Shown in pieces: positions 27,466 to 36,112 of a DNA stretch of 64,000 bases. Source of the DNA: Pelomonas lactea (GTDB lineage Bacteria > Pseudomonadota > Gammaproteobacteria > Burkholderiales > Burkholderiaceae_C); NCBI RefSeq assembly GCF_043555885.1, contig NZ_JBIGHX010000001.1, forward strand, positions 434,001 to 498,000, written 5' to 3'. The notes beneath the pieces were generated by a model. That model was given only the letters and a program-made list of their open reading frames with translations. It did no database searches and was not told the DNA's origin. Position 1 is the first letter of the stretch, and each line of letters begins with the position of its first letter. The position numbers and the translations under genes were made by a program.

Positions 27466-27834
27466 ATGACCGAATCCCCCGCCCAGCTCATCGACGCCAA
27501 GATCGCCGCCCTCGGCGACTGGCGCGCCGACACGTTGACGCAGCTGCGCCAGCTCATCCTCGCCGCCGATGACGGTGTCATCGAGACGTGGAAGTGGGAC
27601 GGGCCCGTCTGGGAATGCGGCGGCATCCTGTGCACCGGCGAGACCTACAAGGCCAAGGTGAAGCTGACCTTCCCGCACGGCGCGGCGCTGGCCGATCCGA
27701 AGGGGCTGTTCAACGCCAGCCTCGAAGGCAAGGTGCGCCGCGCCATCGACTTCGGGCCGCAAGACAAGGTCGATGCGGCGGCGTTCCAGGCGCTGATCAA
27801 GGCGGCGATGAAGTTCAACGGGGACAAGCGTTGA
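27466..27834 (+). CDS. DUF1801 (YdhG-like) domain protein
   Basis: A 122-residue small cytoplasmic protein, starting at ATG 27466 after an AGGAG site. The fold-family pattern is visible: DAKIAALGDWRADTLTQLRQLI, WKWDGPVWECGGILCTGETYKAKVKLTFPHGAAL, and EGKVRRAIDFG. These are the conserved points of DUF1801/YdhG proteins, which share a fold with frataxin-like and YjbR-like proteins. Function is unknown. The TGA stop overlaps the TTG start of the next gene, so the two are probably translationally coupled. Confidence 0.85.
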   Translation: MTESPAQLIDAKIAALGDWRADTLTQLRQLILAADDGVIETWKWDGPVWECGGILCTGETYKAKVKLTFPHGAALADPKGLFNASLEGKVRRAIDFGPQDKVDAAAFQALIKAAMKFNGDKR

Positions 27835-28415
27835 GCACCCGCACGCTGGGCCTCGCCGCTGCGCTCCTGCTGACGGTGCCGCCACTCGCACGGGCCGCCA
27901 CCGACGACATCGCCGTGCCCGACGGCTTCGTGCTGCAGCCGCTGGTTGAGACCGACGGGCAGATTGCCCGGCCGAAAGACTGGTTCTTCTCGAGCCAGGG
28001 CACGCCCAGCGGCTGGTTGTGGACATTCTCCAAGGAGGACCCCGCGAAGGGCCCCTACAAGACCGGGTTGCGCATCCAGCTGTTGGCGGGCGTCGCTCAG
28101 GGCACGGGCAAATCGCGGGAGCAGTTCGTGCAGACGTTCATCGCGGGCAAACGCTCGACGTCGCAGGTGGTGCGTACCTGTCCCGCCAGCGAGATCGGCG
28201 ACTTCCATCGCCAATGCCTCGAAGTGCTGGAGCCCGCACAGCCGCCGTCTGCGAAAGGCCAGTTCCGCGTCCTCTACTCGCTGATGTGGGGCAAGGAGCT
28301 GGACATGGTGGTCGTCAGCACGTTCGGCGCACCACCGCAGGACTGGCAAGCCGTGGCGCCCATCGCCGACGCGATGGCCGCGTTCAGGATCATCGGCCCC
28401 AGGTTCGGCCAGTGA
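27831..28415 (+). CDS. secreted protein of unknown function
   Basis: A 194-residue protein whose most likely start is the TTG at 27831, overlapping the DUF1801 stop (TTGA). This start gives a signal peptide (LSTRTLGLAAALLLTVPPLARA) followed by ATDDIAVPDGFVLQPL. No ATG in frame gives a comparable N-terminus. The mature domain has two cysteines (in RTCPAS and RQCLEV) and the pattern PKDWFFSSQGTPSGWLWTFSKEDPAKGPYKTGLRIQLL, typical of small periplasmic proteins of unknown function. I do not recognise the family. Confidence 0.75.
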   Translation: MSTRTLGLAAALLLTVPPLARAATDDIAVPDGFVLQPLVETDGQIARPKDWFFSSQGTPSGWLWTFSKEDPAKGPYKTGLRIQLLAGVAQGTGKSREQFVQTFIAGKRSTSQVVRTCPASEIGDFHRQCLEVLEPAQPPSAKGQFRVLYSLMWGKELDMVVVSTFGAPPQDWQAVAPIADAMAAFRIIGPRFGQ

Positions 28416-28510
28416 TGCCGGCATCGGCTTGTTGACGCGGCCGATTTGAGGACGGCTCGGCCTTGCTCGATCCCGGCCGTCTCCCCGACAGGTTCAAGCA
28501 GCGCAGCGCC

Positions 28511-28906
28511 CTAACCCGCCGGCCGGCAAGCCACCACATCGATCTCCACCCTGGCTGGGATCATCAGCCGCGACTCCACGGTGGAGCGCGCCGGCTTGCC
28601 GCCGGGGAAGTAGCCCATGTAGACCCGGTTGAAGGCGCCGAAGTCGCGGGCGTCTTCCAGCCACACGGTGGCCTTGCAGACATCGGCCAGCGTGGCGCCG
28701 GCCAGCGCGAGCGCGGCCTCCAGGTTGGCGAACACCTGGCGCGTCTGCGCCTCGATGCCGCCGTCGACGATGTGGCCCTGCGCATCCACCGGCACCTGGC
28801 CGGACACGTAGACGAAATCGCCCGCGCGCACGGCCGGGGACAAGGGGCGGGGCTGGCGGTCGCTGGCGGTGGGCTCGGCGCCGAGGAAGGTCAGTGGAGA
28901 GGTCAT
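28511..28906 (-). CDS. RidA-family protein
   Basis: A 131-residue protein of the RidA/YER057c/UK114 family, which forms trimers and, in the RidA branch, hydrolyses reactive enamine/imine products of PLP enzymes. Family marks are PLSPAVRAGDFVYVSGQVPVDAQGHIVDGGIEAQTRQVFANLEAAL, LADVCKATVWLED, and the near-C-terminal PARVEIDVVACRPAG. The canonical RidA has an Arg in a PxRxxxE-type motif; PARVEID keeps it. It is divergent from a PLP-type D-amino-acid enzyme and an N-acyl-D-amino-acid deacylase, a setting that fits removing imine intermediates from D-amino-acid deamination. Confidence 0.92.
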   Translation of the reverse strand: MTSPLTFLGAEPTASDRQPRPLSPAVRAGDFVYVSGQVPVDAQGHIVDGGIEAQTRQVFANLEAALALAGATLADVCKATVWLEDARDFGAFNRVYMGYFPGGKPARSTVESRLMIPARVEIDVVACRPAG

Positions 28907-28989
28907 GGCGCGGCAGTCTGGTGCGCCGCAGCGGCGCGCGCAAGCGGCGCCTTTAGACGACCTTCAGACAGCGGCGCGATGATGCTGCG

Positions 28990-30249
28990 ATGAACCCCGC
29001 CGACACACTGGGCCCCTGGCTCAAGGGCTTTCCCGCCACCCAGGCGCCGCTGCCGCTGGCCGACGTGGCGCAGCGCGGCTGGCGGCTAGAAGACCTGCCC
29101 ACGCCGCTGGCCGTGGTGCGCCAGGCCGCGCTGGCGCACAACATCGACTGGATGCAGCGCTTTGCGACCGAGCGCGGCGTGCAGCTCGCGCCGCACGGCA
29201 AGACGACGATGAGCCCGCAGCTGTTCCGCCGCCAGCTGGACGCCGGCGCCTGGGGCCTGACGTTTGCCAACGTGCACCAGCTGCGCCTGGGCCTGGCTGC
29301 TGGCGCGCGTCGCGCGCTGATCGCGAACCAGCTCGTCAGCCGCGCCGACCTGGCCGAGCTGCTGGCGCTGCGCCGCGCGCATGCCGGGCTGGAGCTGGCG
29401 TTCTTCGTCGACTCGCCGGCGCAGCTGGACCTGATCGCCGCGCACTGGCGCGAGCTGGGCGCGGGCGAGGCGAAGCTGGACGTGCTGATCGAGCTGGGCA
29501 CCACGCGCTGCGGCGTTCGCGAGCACGCGCCGGCACTGGCGCTGGCGCGCGCGTTGAAGCACCACCCGGCGCTGCGGCTGCGCGGCATCGGCTTCTACGA
29601 GGGCCTGCAGGTGCTGGGCGAGACCGGCCCCGACACGGCGCTGATGCAGCAGTGGCAGGCGCGCGTCGAGGCGCTGCTGGCCGACATCGAGGCCGAGGGC
29701 CTCATCGCCGTGCAGCCGCTGTGGCTCAGCGGCGGCGGCTCGGCGCTGTTCGACCTCGTCGCCCCGGTGCTGCAGGGGCGGCCCGGCCCCACACCGAGAC
29801 TGGGCCTGCTGCGCTCGGGCTGCTACGTGTGCCACGACCATGCGCACTACGGCCGCTACGTCGGCGTCATCGACCAGCGCCTGGGCGGCGCCAGCCTTCA
29901 GCCCGCGCTGGAAGTGTGGACGCAGGTGCTGTCCACCCCCGAGCCCGGCCTGGCGCTGCTGAACGCCGGGCGGCGCGATGTGTCGTTCGACCAGGGCTGG
30001 CCGCTGCCCGTGTGGCGCGTGGAGCACGGCCGGCGCACGGCGGCGCACGCCGGCTGGCAGGTCACCGGGCTGAACGACCAGCATGCCTACCTGCGCTGGG
30101 ACCCGCTCGAATGCGATGGCCCGGCCGTGGGCGAGCGTGTGGCGCTGGGCCCGTCGCACCCCTGCACCACCTTCGACAAATGGGCGTGGCTGGCCGTCGT
30201 GGACGAGGACGACCGCGTCGTCGACGCGATCACGACGCACTTCGCGTGA
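28990..30249 (+). CDS. PLP-dependent D-amino-acid deaminase/aldolase (DSD1/D-threonine aldolase fold)
   Basis: A 419-residue enzyme with an alanine-racemase-type N-terminal barrel and the C-terminal domain of D-threonine aldolases and zinc-dependent D-serine dehydratases. The Schiff-base lysine is K71 in APHGKTTMSP. The PLP barrel continues with GIGFYEGLQVLGE and LLRSGCYVCHDHAHYGRY. The metal site is H390 and C392 in HPCTTFDKW, where zinc or manganese binds in relatives. It probably deaminates or cleaves a D-amino acid (D-Ser, D-Thr or similar) in the cytoplasm; which one cannot be read from the sequence. The TGA overlaps the ATG of the next gene (ATGA-type, 1 bp shared). Confidence 0.88.
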   Translation: MNPADTLGPWLKGFPATQAPLPLADVAQRGWRLEDLPTPLAVVRQAALAHNIDWMQRFATERGVQLAPHGKTTMSPQLFRRQLDAGAWGLTFANVHQLRLGLAAGARRALIANQLVSRADLAELLALRRAHAGLELAFFVDSPAQLDLIAAHWRELGAGEAKLDVLIELGTTRCGVREHAPALALARALKHHPALRLRGIGFYEGLQVLGETGPDTALMQQWQARVEALLADIEAEGLIAVQPLWLSGGGSALFDLVAPVLQGRPGPTPRLGLLRSGCYVCHDHAHYGRYVGVIDQRLGGASLQPALEVWTQVLSTPEPGLALLNAGRRDVSFDQGWPLPVWRVEHGRRTAAHAGWQVTGLNDQHAYLRWDPLECDGPAVGERVALGPSHPCTTFDKWAWLAVVDEDDRVVDAITTHFA

Positions 30250-31685
30250 TGCTGCTGCAGGGCGCGCTGATCGTCGACGGCAGCGGCGCGCCGGGCTGGA
30301 CGGGCGACCTGCTGATGGCCGGCGAGCGCATCGCCGCGCTGGGCCCGCGCCTGGACGTCGACGCCGCCGTTCCGCGCCGCGACTGCCGCGGCCTGGTGCT
30401 GGCGCCCGGCTTCATCGACGCCCACAGCCACGACGACGCCGCGCTGCTGACCACGCCCGCGATGACGCCCAAGCTCACGCAGGGCGTGACGACCGTCGTC
30501 ACCGGCAACTGCGGCCTGTCGCTGGCGCCGCTGGTGACGGCCGACCCGCCGCCGCCGCTGAACCTGTTGGCGCGCGAACACTTCCGCCACGCATCGTTCG
30601 CCGCCTGGCGCGCCGCCGTGGACGCCGCCCGGCCCGCCGTCAACGCCGTGGGCCTGGTGGGCCACACGGCGCTGCGGCTGCGCTGCCTGGCCGACCTGTC
30701 GCGCCCCGCCACGCCCGCCGAGCGCGGCGCCATGTGCGCGCTGCTGGACGATGCGATGCGCGAAGGCGCGGCCGGGCTGTCCTCCGGCACGTTCTACGCC
30801 CCCGCCGCCGCAGCGGACAGCGAAGAACTGCTGGCCCTGGCCCGCGTCGCCGCGCGCCACGGCGGCGTCTACGCCGTGCACCTGCGCGACGAGATGGCCG
30901 GCGTGCTCGGCGCCATCGCCGAGGCCGCCGACTGCGCCCACGCGGCCGGCCTGCCGCTGGTGATCTCGCACCACAAATGCGCCGGCCGCGCGCAGTGGGG
31001 CCGCAGCCTGCAGACGCTGGCGCTGATCGAGCGGCTCAGCCAGCGCCAGGCGCTGGGGCTGGACGTCTACCCGTATCTCGCTGGTTCCACCGTGCTGCGC
31101 GAGGACCTGGCCGACGGCGCGACGCCCATCCGCCTGACCTGGAGCGAGGCCCACCCCGAACTGGCCGGCCGCTGGCTGGCCGACATCGCCCGCGACTGGG
31201 GTTGCAGCGAACCCGCGGCCGTGGCGCGGCTGCAGCCCGGCGGCGCCTGCTACTTCCAGATGTGCGATGCCGACGTGGACCGCATCCTCACGCACCCGCT
31301 GGCCATGATCGGCTCCGACGGCCTGCCGCACGACCGCTTCCCGCACCCGCGGCTGTGGGGCGCCTTCCCGCGCGTGTGGGCCCACTACGGCCGCGAGCGC
31401 GGGCTGCTGACGCTGGAGACGGCCGTGCACAAGATGACCGGGCTGACCGCACAGCGCTTCGGCCTGCGCGACCGCGGCCTGCTGCGCGCGGGCGCCGCGG
31501 CCGACCTCGTGCTGTTCGACGCCGACACACTGGCCGACCGCGCCGACTACGGCCAGCCCAGCGAGCCTGCGACGGGCATCGCGGCCGTGTGGGTCAACGG
31601 GGCACTGGCGCTGGACGGCGGCGCGCCGGGCGCGCGGGCGGGGCGGGTGCTGGGGAGAGTTCAGGGGCTGCGCGGCGGCGAGTAG
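30249..31685 (+). CDS. N-acyl-D-amino-acid deacylase (D-aminoacylase)
   Basis: A 478-residue amidohydrolase-superfamily enzyme that frees D-amino acids from N-acyl-D-amino acids. The metal-site motifs of D-aminoacylases are all present: GFIDAHSHDD (HxH), VVTGNCGLS (bridging Cys), YAVHLRDE, LPLVISHHKCAG and AMIGSDGLPHD (catalytic Asp). The C-terminus (GLLRAGAAADLVLFDADTLADRADYGQP) is typical too. It starts at the ATG overlapping the stop of the PLP-enzyme gene, so both are made together: the deacylase would supply the D-amino acid that the PLP enzyme then degrades. Confidence 0.93.
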   Translation: MLLQGALIVDGSGAPGWTGDLLMAGERIAALGPRLDVDAAVPRRDCRGLVLAPGFIDAHSHDDAALLTTPAMTPKLTQGVTTVVTGNCGLSLAPLVTADPPPPLNLLAREHFRHASFAAWRAAVDAARPAVNAVGLVGHTALRLRCLADLSRPATPAERGAMCALLDDAMREGAAGLSSGTFYAPAAAADSEELLALARVAARHGGVYAVHLRDEMAGVLGAIAEAADCAHAAGLPLVISHHKCAGRAQWGRSLQTLALIERLSQRQALGLDVYPYLAGSTVLREDLADGATPIRLTWSEAHPELAGRWLADIARDWGCSEPAAVARLQPGGACYFQMCDADVDRILTHPLAMIGSDGLPHDRFPHPRLWGAFPRVWAHYGRERGLLTLETAVHKMTGLTAQRFGLRDRGLLRAGAAADLVLFDADTLADRADYGQPSEPATGIAAVWVNGALALDGGAPGARAGRVLGRVQGLRGGE

Positions 31686-31971
31686 GCCGCCGGTCCGGCC
31701 CGCCGCGCGGTGCCGGGTCCATCGGCGAGCGCCGATTGCTGCAGTCCGGACCGGAGACGACGACAGACGGCTGAGCCCTGGGTGGAAGTTCACTCATCCG
31801 ATGCGGGCCCGTGGCTCGACGCCGGTCATGGCGACTCACGATGTGCCTTGGCAGCGGGCGCTACCGACTCGGAGCGGTCCTCCGATCGATCGAATTCGCA
31901 GCCTGAAAGCCGTCGTTCAGCGGCTCGATGCAAAGGAATCTGCAAAGCGGGTCGCGCCCCACCTTACATGA
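31686..31971. other. gene-free gap after the D-aminoacylase operon
   Basis: No convincing gene on either strand. A hairpin ATCGGC-gagc-GCCGAT at 31721-31736 lies 36 bp after the deacylase stop without a clear T run and could be a weak transcript end. The rest is less GC-rich than the flanking operons and has mixed codon-like content, consistent with decayed or foreign DNA. Confidence 0.4.
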
Positions 31972-32400
31972 CTACGCGTTGCTCTCGCGCTTGACGCTGA
32001 CCTTCTTGAACGGAGTTTCCCTTCCACGAGCAGCCGCGCCCCCGGCAGAGAAAGAAAGGTTCTGCTCTTTGTAGAAGTGCAGCGACACGCCTCGGACGTA
32101 GGGGAACTCAACCAGTGCTTGACGCGCGAGCGTCTCGATAGTGCCAATGTCTTCGGGGGTCGTGATTTCGTACAGGACGATGGTCGGATGCCGGTCCGAA
32201 CCGGGTGAGGAGTAGTAGATCTTGCCCTTGCCCGTACGCCCGACCACCCGCCGGTCGTCGAACCGTCCATACCCGTCTGCGATGTAGCGGCCAACTGCGT
32301 TTGCGGCATCGACGTCTGGCCCACCTGGAATATGGGTAGTACACCAGCCCAGATATGCCAACGGCAGCAATGCGATGAGCACGAGCAAACGATTCAGCAT
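31972..32400 (-). CDS. small membrane-anchored or secreted protein of unknown function
   Basis: A 142-residue protein when started at ATG 32400, which gives a hydrophobic N-terminus (MLNRLLVLIALLPLAYLGW) followed by a single Cys (CTTHIPGGPDV) that might be a lipobox-like site or a membrane anchor. The rest is soluble, with RYIADGYGRFDDRRVVGRTGKGKIYYSSPGSDRHPTIVLYEI and a Lys/Arg-rich tail. I do not recognise the family. Base composition is clearly more A/T-rich than the neighbouring genes, which suggests a different history. Confidence 0.6.
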   Translation of the reverse strand: MLNRLLVLIALLPLAYLGWCTTHIPGGPDVDAANAVGRYIADGYGRFDDRRVVGRTGKGKIYYSSPGSDRHPTIVLYEITTPEDIGTIETLARQALVEFPYVRGVSLHFYKEQNLSFSAGGAAARGRETPFKKVSVKRESNA

Positions 32401-32878
32401 TTCGGGAGATCTAGCGCGTTGTAGACCGAAGGGTCGCACCTGTGGTGCCTATGTTGTGCAGTGCCAATTTCATGCTCCAAAGGCTACTCGCTCAAATCGC
32501 AGATGCGTATCGCAACACGCCGGAGGCGCACGACGATCTACGGCCGGTATCGCTTCTTGCGCCCCAGCCGCGAGCCCAGGAGCAGCCATTCGCAGTTGAC
32601 CGCTTCTGGCCGAAAGCAGTCCGCCGCCACTAGCTCGCGAGACCCTCACCCGCCATGACGCGCGTCGGTCCCCCCTGCGCAGCCGATGGCTGCAGGGCTC
32701 GGCTGCGATGGACGGTCAGACCTGCCCCCAAGGCCCGGCAGCGGCACTCGGCGGCGCGGACCGTCGCCTCCGTGGACGCCCTCTCCGGCCCGCACCCGGG
32801 GGAGAATCCCAGGCTGCCCCGCTACCCCGCCGACCGGCCGGAGATCCTCTCCCTCGGCACGGCTGGTACCGCCCCCTC
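32401..32878. other. gene-free region upstream of truD
   Basis: About 480 bp without a supportable gene. The first half (to about 32640) is A/T-richer than the rest of the window and contains CCGCTTCTGGCCGAAAGCAG near 32600, which looks like an old repeat or gene remnant. The second half is GC-rich and includes a segment resembling the core of a cobalamin riboswitch (32795-32825), described separately. Confidence 0.4.
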
Positions 32879-33892
32879 ATGACCGACACCCACTACACAA
32901 CCCTGCCACTCTGGCCCAACGCTTATCCGGCCAGCGGCGCCACCGCCACGCTGAAAAGCCTCAACGAGGATTTCATCGTGACCGAGCTGCCGCTGCAGCT
33001 GCCCTCGGGGGCGGGCGAACACGTCTGGCTGGATGTCGAGAAGAACGGTGCCAACACCGCCTTCGTCGCGCAGCAGCTGGCCGCGGCCGCCGGCGTGCAG
33101 GACTTCGACGTCGGCTATGCCGGCCTGAAGGACCGCTACGCCGTCACGCGGCAGTGGTTCAGCATCTATCTACCCAAGGGCGAGACGCCCGACCTGACCC
33201 AGCTGCAGCACTCGGAATTCAAGGTGCTGAGCCAGAGCCGCCACGTGAAGAAGCTGCGCCCCGGCGATCTGCAGGGCAACGCCTTTCGCGTCGTGCTGCG
33301 TGATGTGACGGGCGACCGCGACGCCATCGAGGCCAACCTGCGGGCCGTGGCGTCACAGGGCGTGCCCAACTACTTCGGCGCCCAGCGCTTCGGCTTGGAC
33401 GGCGGCAACGTCGAGCTGGGCCGCGCCATGCTGGCGCGCGAGATCCGCGTGCGCAACCCGAAGAAGAAGGGCCTCTACCTGTCGGCGGTGCGCTCCTTCG
33501 TCTTCAACGAGGTGCTGGCGCTGCGCATCCAGCAGGGGCTGTGGGGCCAGACGCTGCCCGGCGACGTGATGGACGAGGCCGGCCGGCCCACCGGGCCGCT
33601 GTGGGGCCGCGGCCGCGTGAGCACCAGTGATGCGGCGCAGGCGCTGGAGATGGGCGTGGCCGAGCGCCACGCCACCTTGTGCGACGGCATGGAGCACGCC
33701 GGGCTGGACCAGGAGCGCCGCGCGCTGGTGGCGAGCCCGGCGGACCTGTCCTGGGCCTGGCCGCAGGCCGATCAACTGGTGCTCACGTTCTCGCTGCCCG
33801 CCGGCAATTACGCGACGTCGGTGCTGAACGAGATCCTGCGCACGACGGAGCCTGAGCGGCACACGGAGAGCGAGCCCGCAGCCGCCGACTGA
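32879..33892 (+). CDS. truD: tRNA pseudouridine(13) synthase TruD
   Basis: A 337-residue enzyme that makes pseudouridine at position 13 of some tRNAs. The catalytic Asp is D85 in GYAGLKDRYAVTRQWFS, the TruD signature. Other family marks are VTELPLQLPSGAGEHVWLDVEKNGANT near the start, the insertion-domain segment GVPNYFGAQRFGLDGGN, and a C-terminal PADLSWAWPQADQLVLTFSLPAGNYATSVLNEIL. The ATG at 32879 is chosen because the conserved domain begins right after it; the frame is open upstream without family sequence. It stands alone, with a convergent kinase gene 8 bp after its stop. Confidence 0.95.
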   Translation: MTDTHYTTLPLWPNAYPASGATATLKSLNEDFIVTELPLQLPSGAGEHVWLDVEKNGANTAFVAQQLAAAAGVQDFDVGYAGLKDRYAVTRQWFSIYLPKGETPDLTQLQHSEFKVLSQSRHVKKLRPGDLQGNAFRVVLRDVTGDRDAIEANLRAVASQGVPNYFGAQRFGLDGGNVELGRAMLAREIRVRNPKKKGLYLSAVRSFVFNEVLALRIQQGLWGQTLPGDVMDEAGRPTGPLWGRGRVSTSDAAQALEMGVAERHATLCDGMEHAGLDQERRALVASPADLSWAWPQADQLVLTFSLPAGNYATSVLNEILRTTEPERHTESEPAAAD

Positions 33893-33900
33893 CGGCAGCC

Positions 33901-35286
33901 TCAGCCCCGCGCCGCTGGAAAGCTGACGCTCACCGTCAGCCCCCGCCCGCCCGGGCCGTCCAGCAGCTCGACGCCGGCGCCATGCTGCGCGGCGGCGCGC
34001 TCGACGATGGTCAGCCCCAGGCCGCTGCCGTGGCATTGCTGGTCTGCGGCCAGGCGCACGAAGCGTTCGAACACGCGCTCGCGCAGCTCGGGCGGGATGC
34101 CGGGGCCTTCGTCGCTGCAGGTCAGCTGGACCCGCTCGCCGTCCTCCGCGAGCGTGACGGTGACATGGCCGCCGGCCGGGGAGTACTTGATGGCGTTGTC
34201 GACGAGGTTGTCGATGAGGCTGCACAGTGACTCGCGGTTCAGCCACATCGTGATCTCCTCGGGCGCCTCCAGCGCCAGCTCCACGCCGCGCCGCACGGCC
34301 AGGCCGCCGGCCAGCGCGATGCGTTCGCGCACCAGGTCCACGAGGTCGTGCCGGGCCTTGCTGAGGTCCAGCGCGTCGGCGCCCGAGCGCGCCAGCGCCA
34401 GCAGCTGGTGCACCGTGTGCGTGGCGCGCTGCACGCCCAGGCGCAGCCGCTCCCGGGCTTCGTCGCGGGCGCGCGGGTCGGCCTGGTCCAGCCCCTCGGC
34501 GCTGAGCTGGATGACGGCCAGCGGCGTCTTCAGCTCGTGGGCCGCGTCGGCCAGGAACTCATGCTCGCGGTCCAGCCGCTGCTGCAGCCGCGCCATCAGC
34601 GAGTTGACGGCGTTGACCAGCGGCGCCAGCTCCACGTAGCGCGTGGCGGGCAGCGGCGTGAGGTCTTGCGCCGAGCGCGCCGAGATCTGCGCGCCGATGC
34701 GCTGCAGCGGCGCGAAGCCCAGGCGGAACAGCAGCCACAGCGGCAACGCCAGCAGCGGCAGGCCGTACAGCAGCGGCCGCGCGTAGTAGCTCAGGCCGGC
34801 GAGGCTGAAGTGCCAGTCGCCGGGGCGCTCCTGCCAGCGCCGCACGACCAGCTCGCGCGGCGCGTCGCTGACCTCGGTGTAGAGCCAGCGCTCGTCCTGC
34901 CCCGGCACGCTCTCCTGCGGCAGCACGCGGTCGCGGCCGCTGAGGTCGGGCCTGAGCTCGGCCAGCACGACGTCGCGCCGCAGCACCTGCAGCAGCCGGA
35001 ACGGCGTGCGGTGGCCCTTGAGCCGCCACTCGCGCTCGCGCATGCCCTCCAGCGCCTGCAGCGCCTGGGCCAGCGCGGCGGCGTCGGCATGCGTGTCGCG
35101 TGCGCGCTCCAGCGCCAGCTCGGCCCACAGCATGTTCTCGGCCTGGCCGTTCTTCACCTGCAGCACGCGGATGTCGATGAGCTCGCGCGCGACGAGGAAC
35201 AGCCAGCACAGGAACAGCACCGCGAACACGGCGCCCAGGCTGCGGCGGAACAGCGAGCGCGGCGCGGCGTTGGCGTTTACCGTCAT
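33901..35286 (-). CDS. sensor histidine kinase (QseC/PmrB-like)
   Basis: A 461-residue inner-membrane kinase. Transmembrane helices lie at about residues 15-33 and 170-190, enclosing a periplasmic sensor of about 135 residues, followed by a HAMP-like stretch. H250 in FLADAAHELKTPLAVIQLS is the phosphorylated histidine. ATP-binding motifs are NLVDNAIKYSP (N box), DEGPGIPPE (G1) and GSGLGLTIVERAAAQH (G2). It phosphorylates the OmpR-type regulator encoded just upstream; structured repeat copy C fills the gap between them. The signal is unknown, but QseC/PmrB relatives respond to metals, pH or host/quorum cues. Confidence 0.94.
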   Translation of the reverse strand: MTVNANAAPRSLFRRSLGAVFAVLFLCWLFLVARELIDIRVLQVKNGQAENMLWAELALERARDTHADAAALAQALQALEGMREREWRLKGHRTPFRLLQVLRRDVVLAELRPDLSGRDRVLPQESVPGQDERWLYTEVSDAPRELVVRRWQERPGDWHFSLAGLSYYARPLLYGLPLLALPLWLLFRLGFAPLQRIGAQISARSAQDLTPLPATRYVELAPLVNAVNSLMARLQQRLDREHEFLADAAHELKTPLAVIQLSAEGLDQADPRARDEARERLRLGVQRATHTVHQLLALARSGADALDLSKARHDLVDLVRERIALAGGLAVRRGVELALEAPEEITMWLNRESLCSLIDNLVDNAIKYSPAGGHVTVTLAEDGERVQLTCSDEGPGIPPELRERVFERFVRLAADQQCHGSGLGLTIVERAAAQHGAGVELLDGPGGRGLTVSVSFPAARG

Positions 35287-35307
35287 TGCGGAAACGCTGG
35301 TGCATTA

Positions 35308-35424
35308 CGGGCCGAGCGCCGGGCCGCCCCAAGCCGGCCCGCGAGGGCGATGTGCTTGCGACTCGATGTCGCAAGCATCGCCGTCCCCTCGGGGGACCGG
35401 CCAAGGTACGCCTTGGACGAGGGG
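35308..35424 (-). repeat. dispersed structured intergenic element, copy C
   Basis: Minus-strand copy of about 117 bp, starting 1 bp after the response-regulator stop and ending shortly before the kinase start. The first hairpin is shortened: CCAAGG with CCTTGG around CGTA, lacking CTGAACG. The second has outer stem GGCGATG with CATCGCC, inner stem CTTGCGAC with GTCGCAAG (perfect) and loop ATCGA. It ends GGCCGGCTTGGGGCGGCC and CTCGGCCCG. It sits between two genes that must be co-expressed. Confidence 0.85.
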
Positions 35425-35425
35425 C

Positions 35426-36088
35426 TCATCCGCCCCGCTCGACGAGGTAGCCCACGCCGCGCACGGTGCGGATGTAGCCCTCGCCGATCTTGCGGCGCAG
35501 GTTGGAGATGTGCACGTCCAGGCTGCGGCCGTCCATCTGGCTGGGCGAGCGGCTTTCCAGCTGGCGCCGTGTGACGACGCGGTCGGGCAGCTTGATCAGC
35601 GTCAGCAGCAGACAGAACTCGGTGCGCGACAGCGGCACGCGCTCGGTGCCGCGGCGCACCTCCATGCGGGGCTCGTCGAGGATGAGGTCGCGAAGCTGCC
35701 ACTCGGCCTGCTGCGGTTCGCCGTCGACCTGGCTGCGGCGGGCCACGGCGCGCAGCCGCGCCAGCAGCTCGGAGCCGGCGAAGGGCTTGACGAGGTAGTC
35801 GTCGGCGCCGCCGTCCAGGCCGTCCAGCCGGTCCTCGATGGCGTCGCGCGCGGTGATGACCAGCAGCGGCAGCTTGCGGTGGTTGCGGCGCAGCGTGCGC
35901 AGCAGCTCCATGCCGTCGCCGTCGGGCAGGCCCAGGTCCATGACGACGGCGTCGAACCCGCCCTCGGCGATCCACAGCCGTGCATCGGCGATGCGGCGCA
36001 GCCACATGACCTCGTGGTCGGCGTTCTGCAGCAGGGCCTGCAACGAGCGGCCCAGTTCCAGATCGTCTTCGAGGAGGCAGATGCGCAT
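35426..36088 (-). CDS. OmpR-family response regulator (QseB/PmrA-like)
   Basis: A 220-residue two-component regulator. The receiver domain (residues 1-115) has acidic residues LEDD, the phosphorylation site D51 in VVMDLGLPD, T in VITARDA and K in YLVKPF. The C-terminal winged helix-turn-helix is shown by LSRTEFCLLLTLIKLPDRVVTRRQLE and DVHISNLRRKIGEGYIRTVRGVGYLV. It is first in an operon with the sensor kinase gene. A 17-bp inverted repeat with TTAAG half-sites lies 25 bp upstream of the start, in the gap shared with the divergent chitinase operon, and is a good candidate for its own binding site. Confidence 0.95.
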   Translation of the reverse strand: MRICLLEDDLELGRSLQALLQNADHEVMWLRRIADARLWIAEGGFDAVVMDLGLPDGDGMELLRTLRRNHRKLPLLVITARDAIEDRLDGLDGGADDYLVKPFAGSELLARLRAVARRSQVDGEPQQAEWQLRDLILDEPRMEVRRGTERVPLSRTEFCLLLTLIKLPDRVVTRRQLESRSPSQMDGRSLDVHISNLRRKIGEGYIRTVRGVGYLVERGG

Positions 36089-36112
36089 GGCCGGAACTCT
36101 AGCCGCGGGCGC

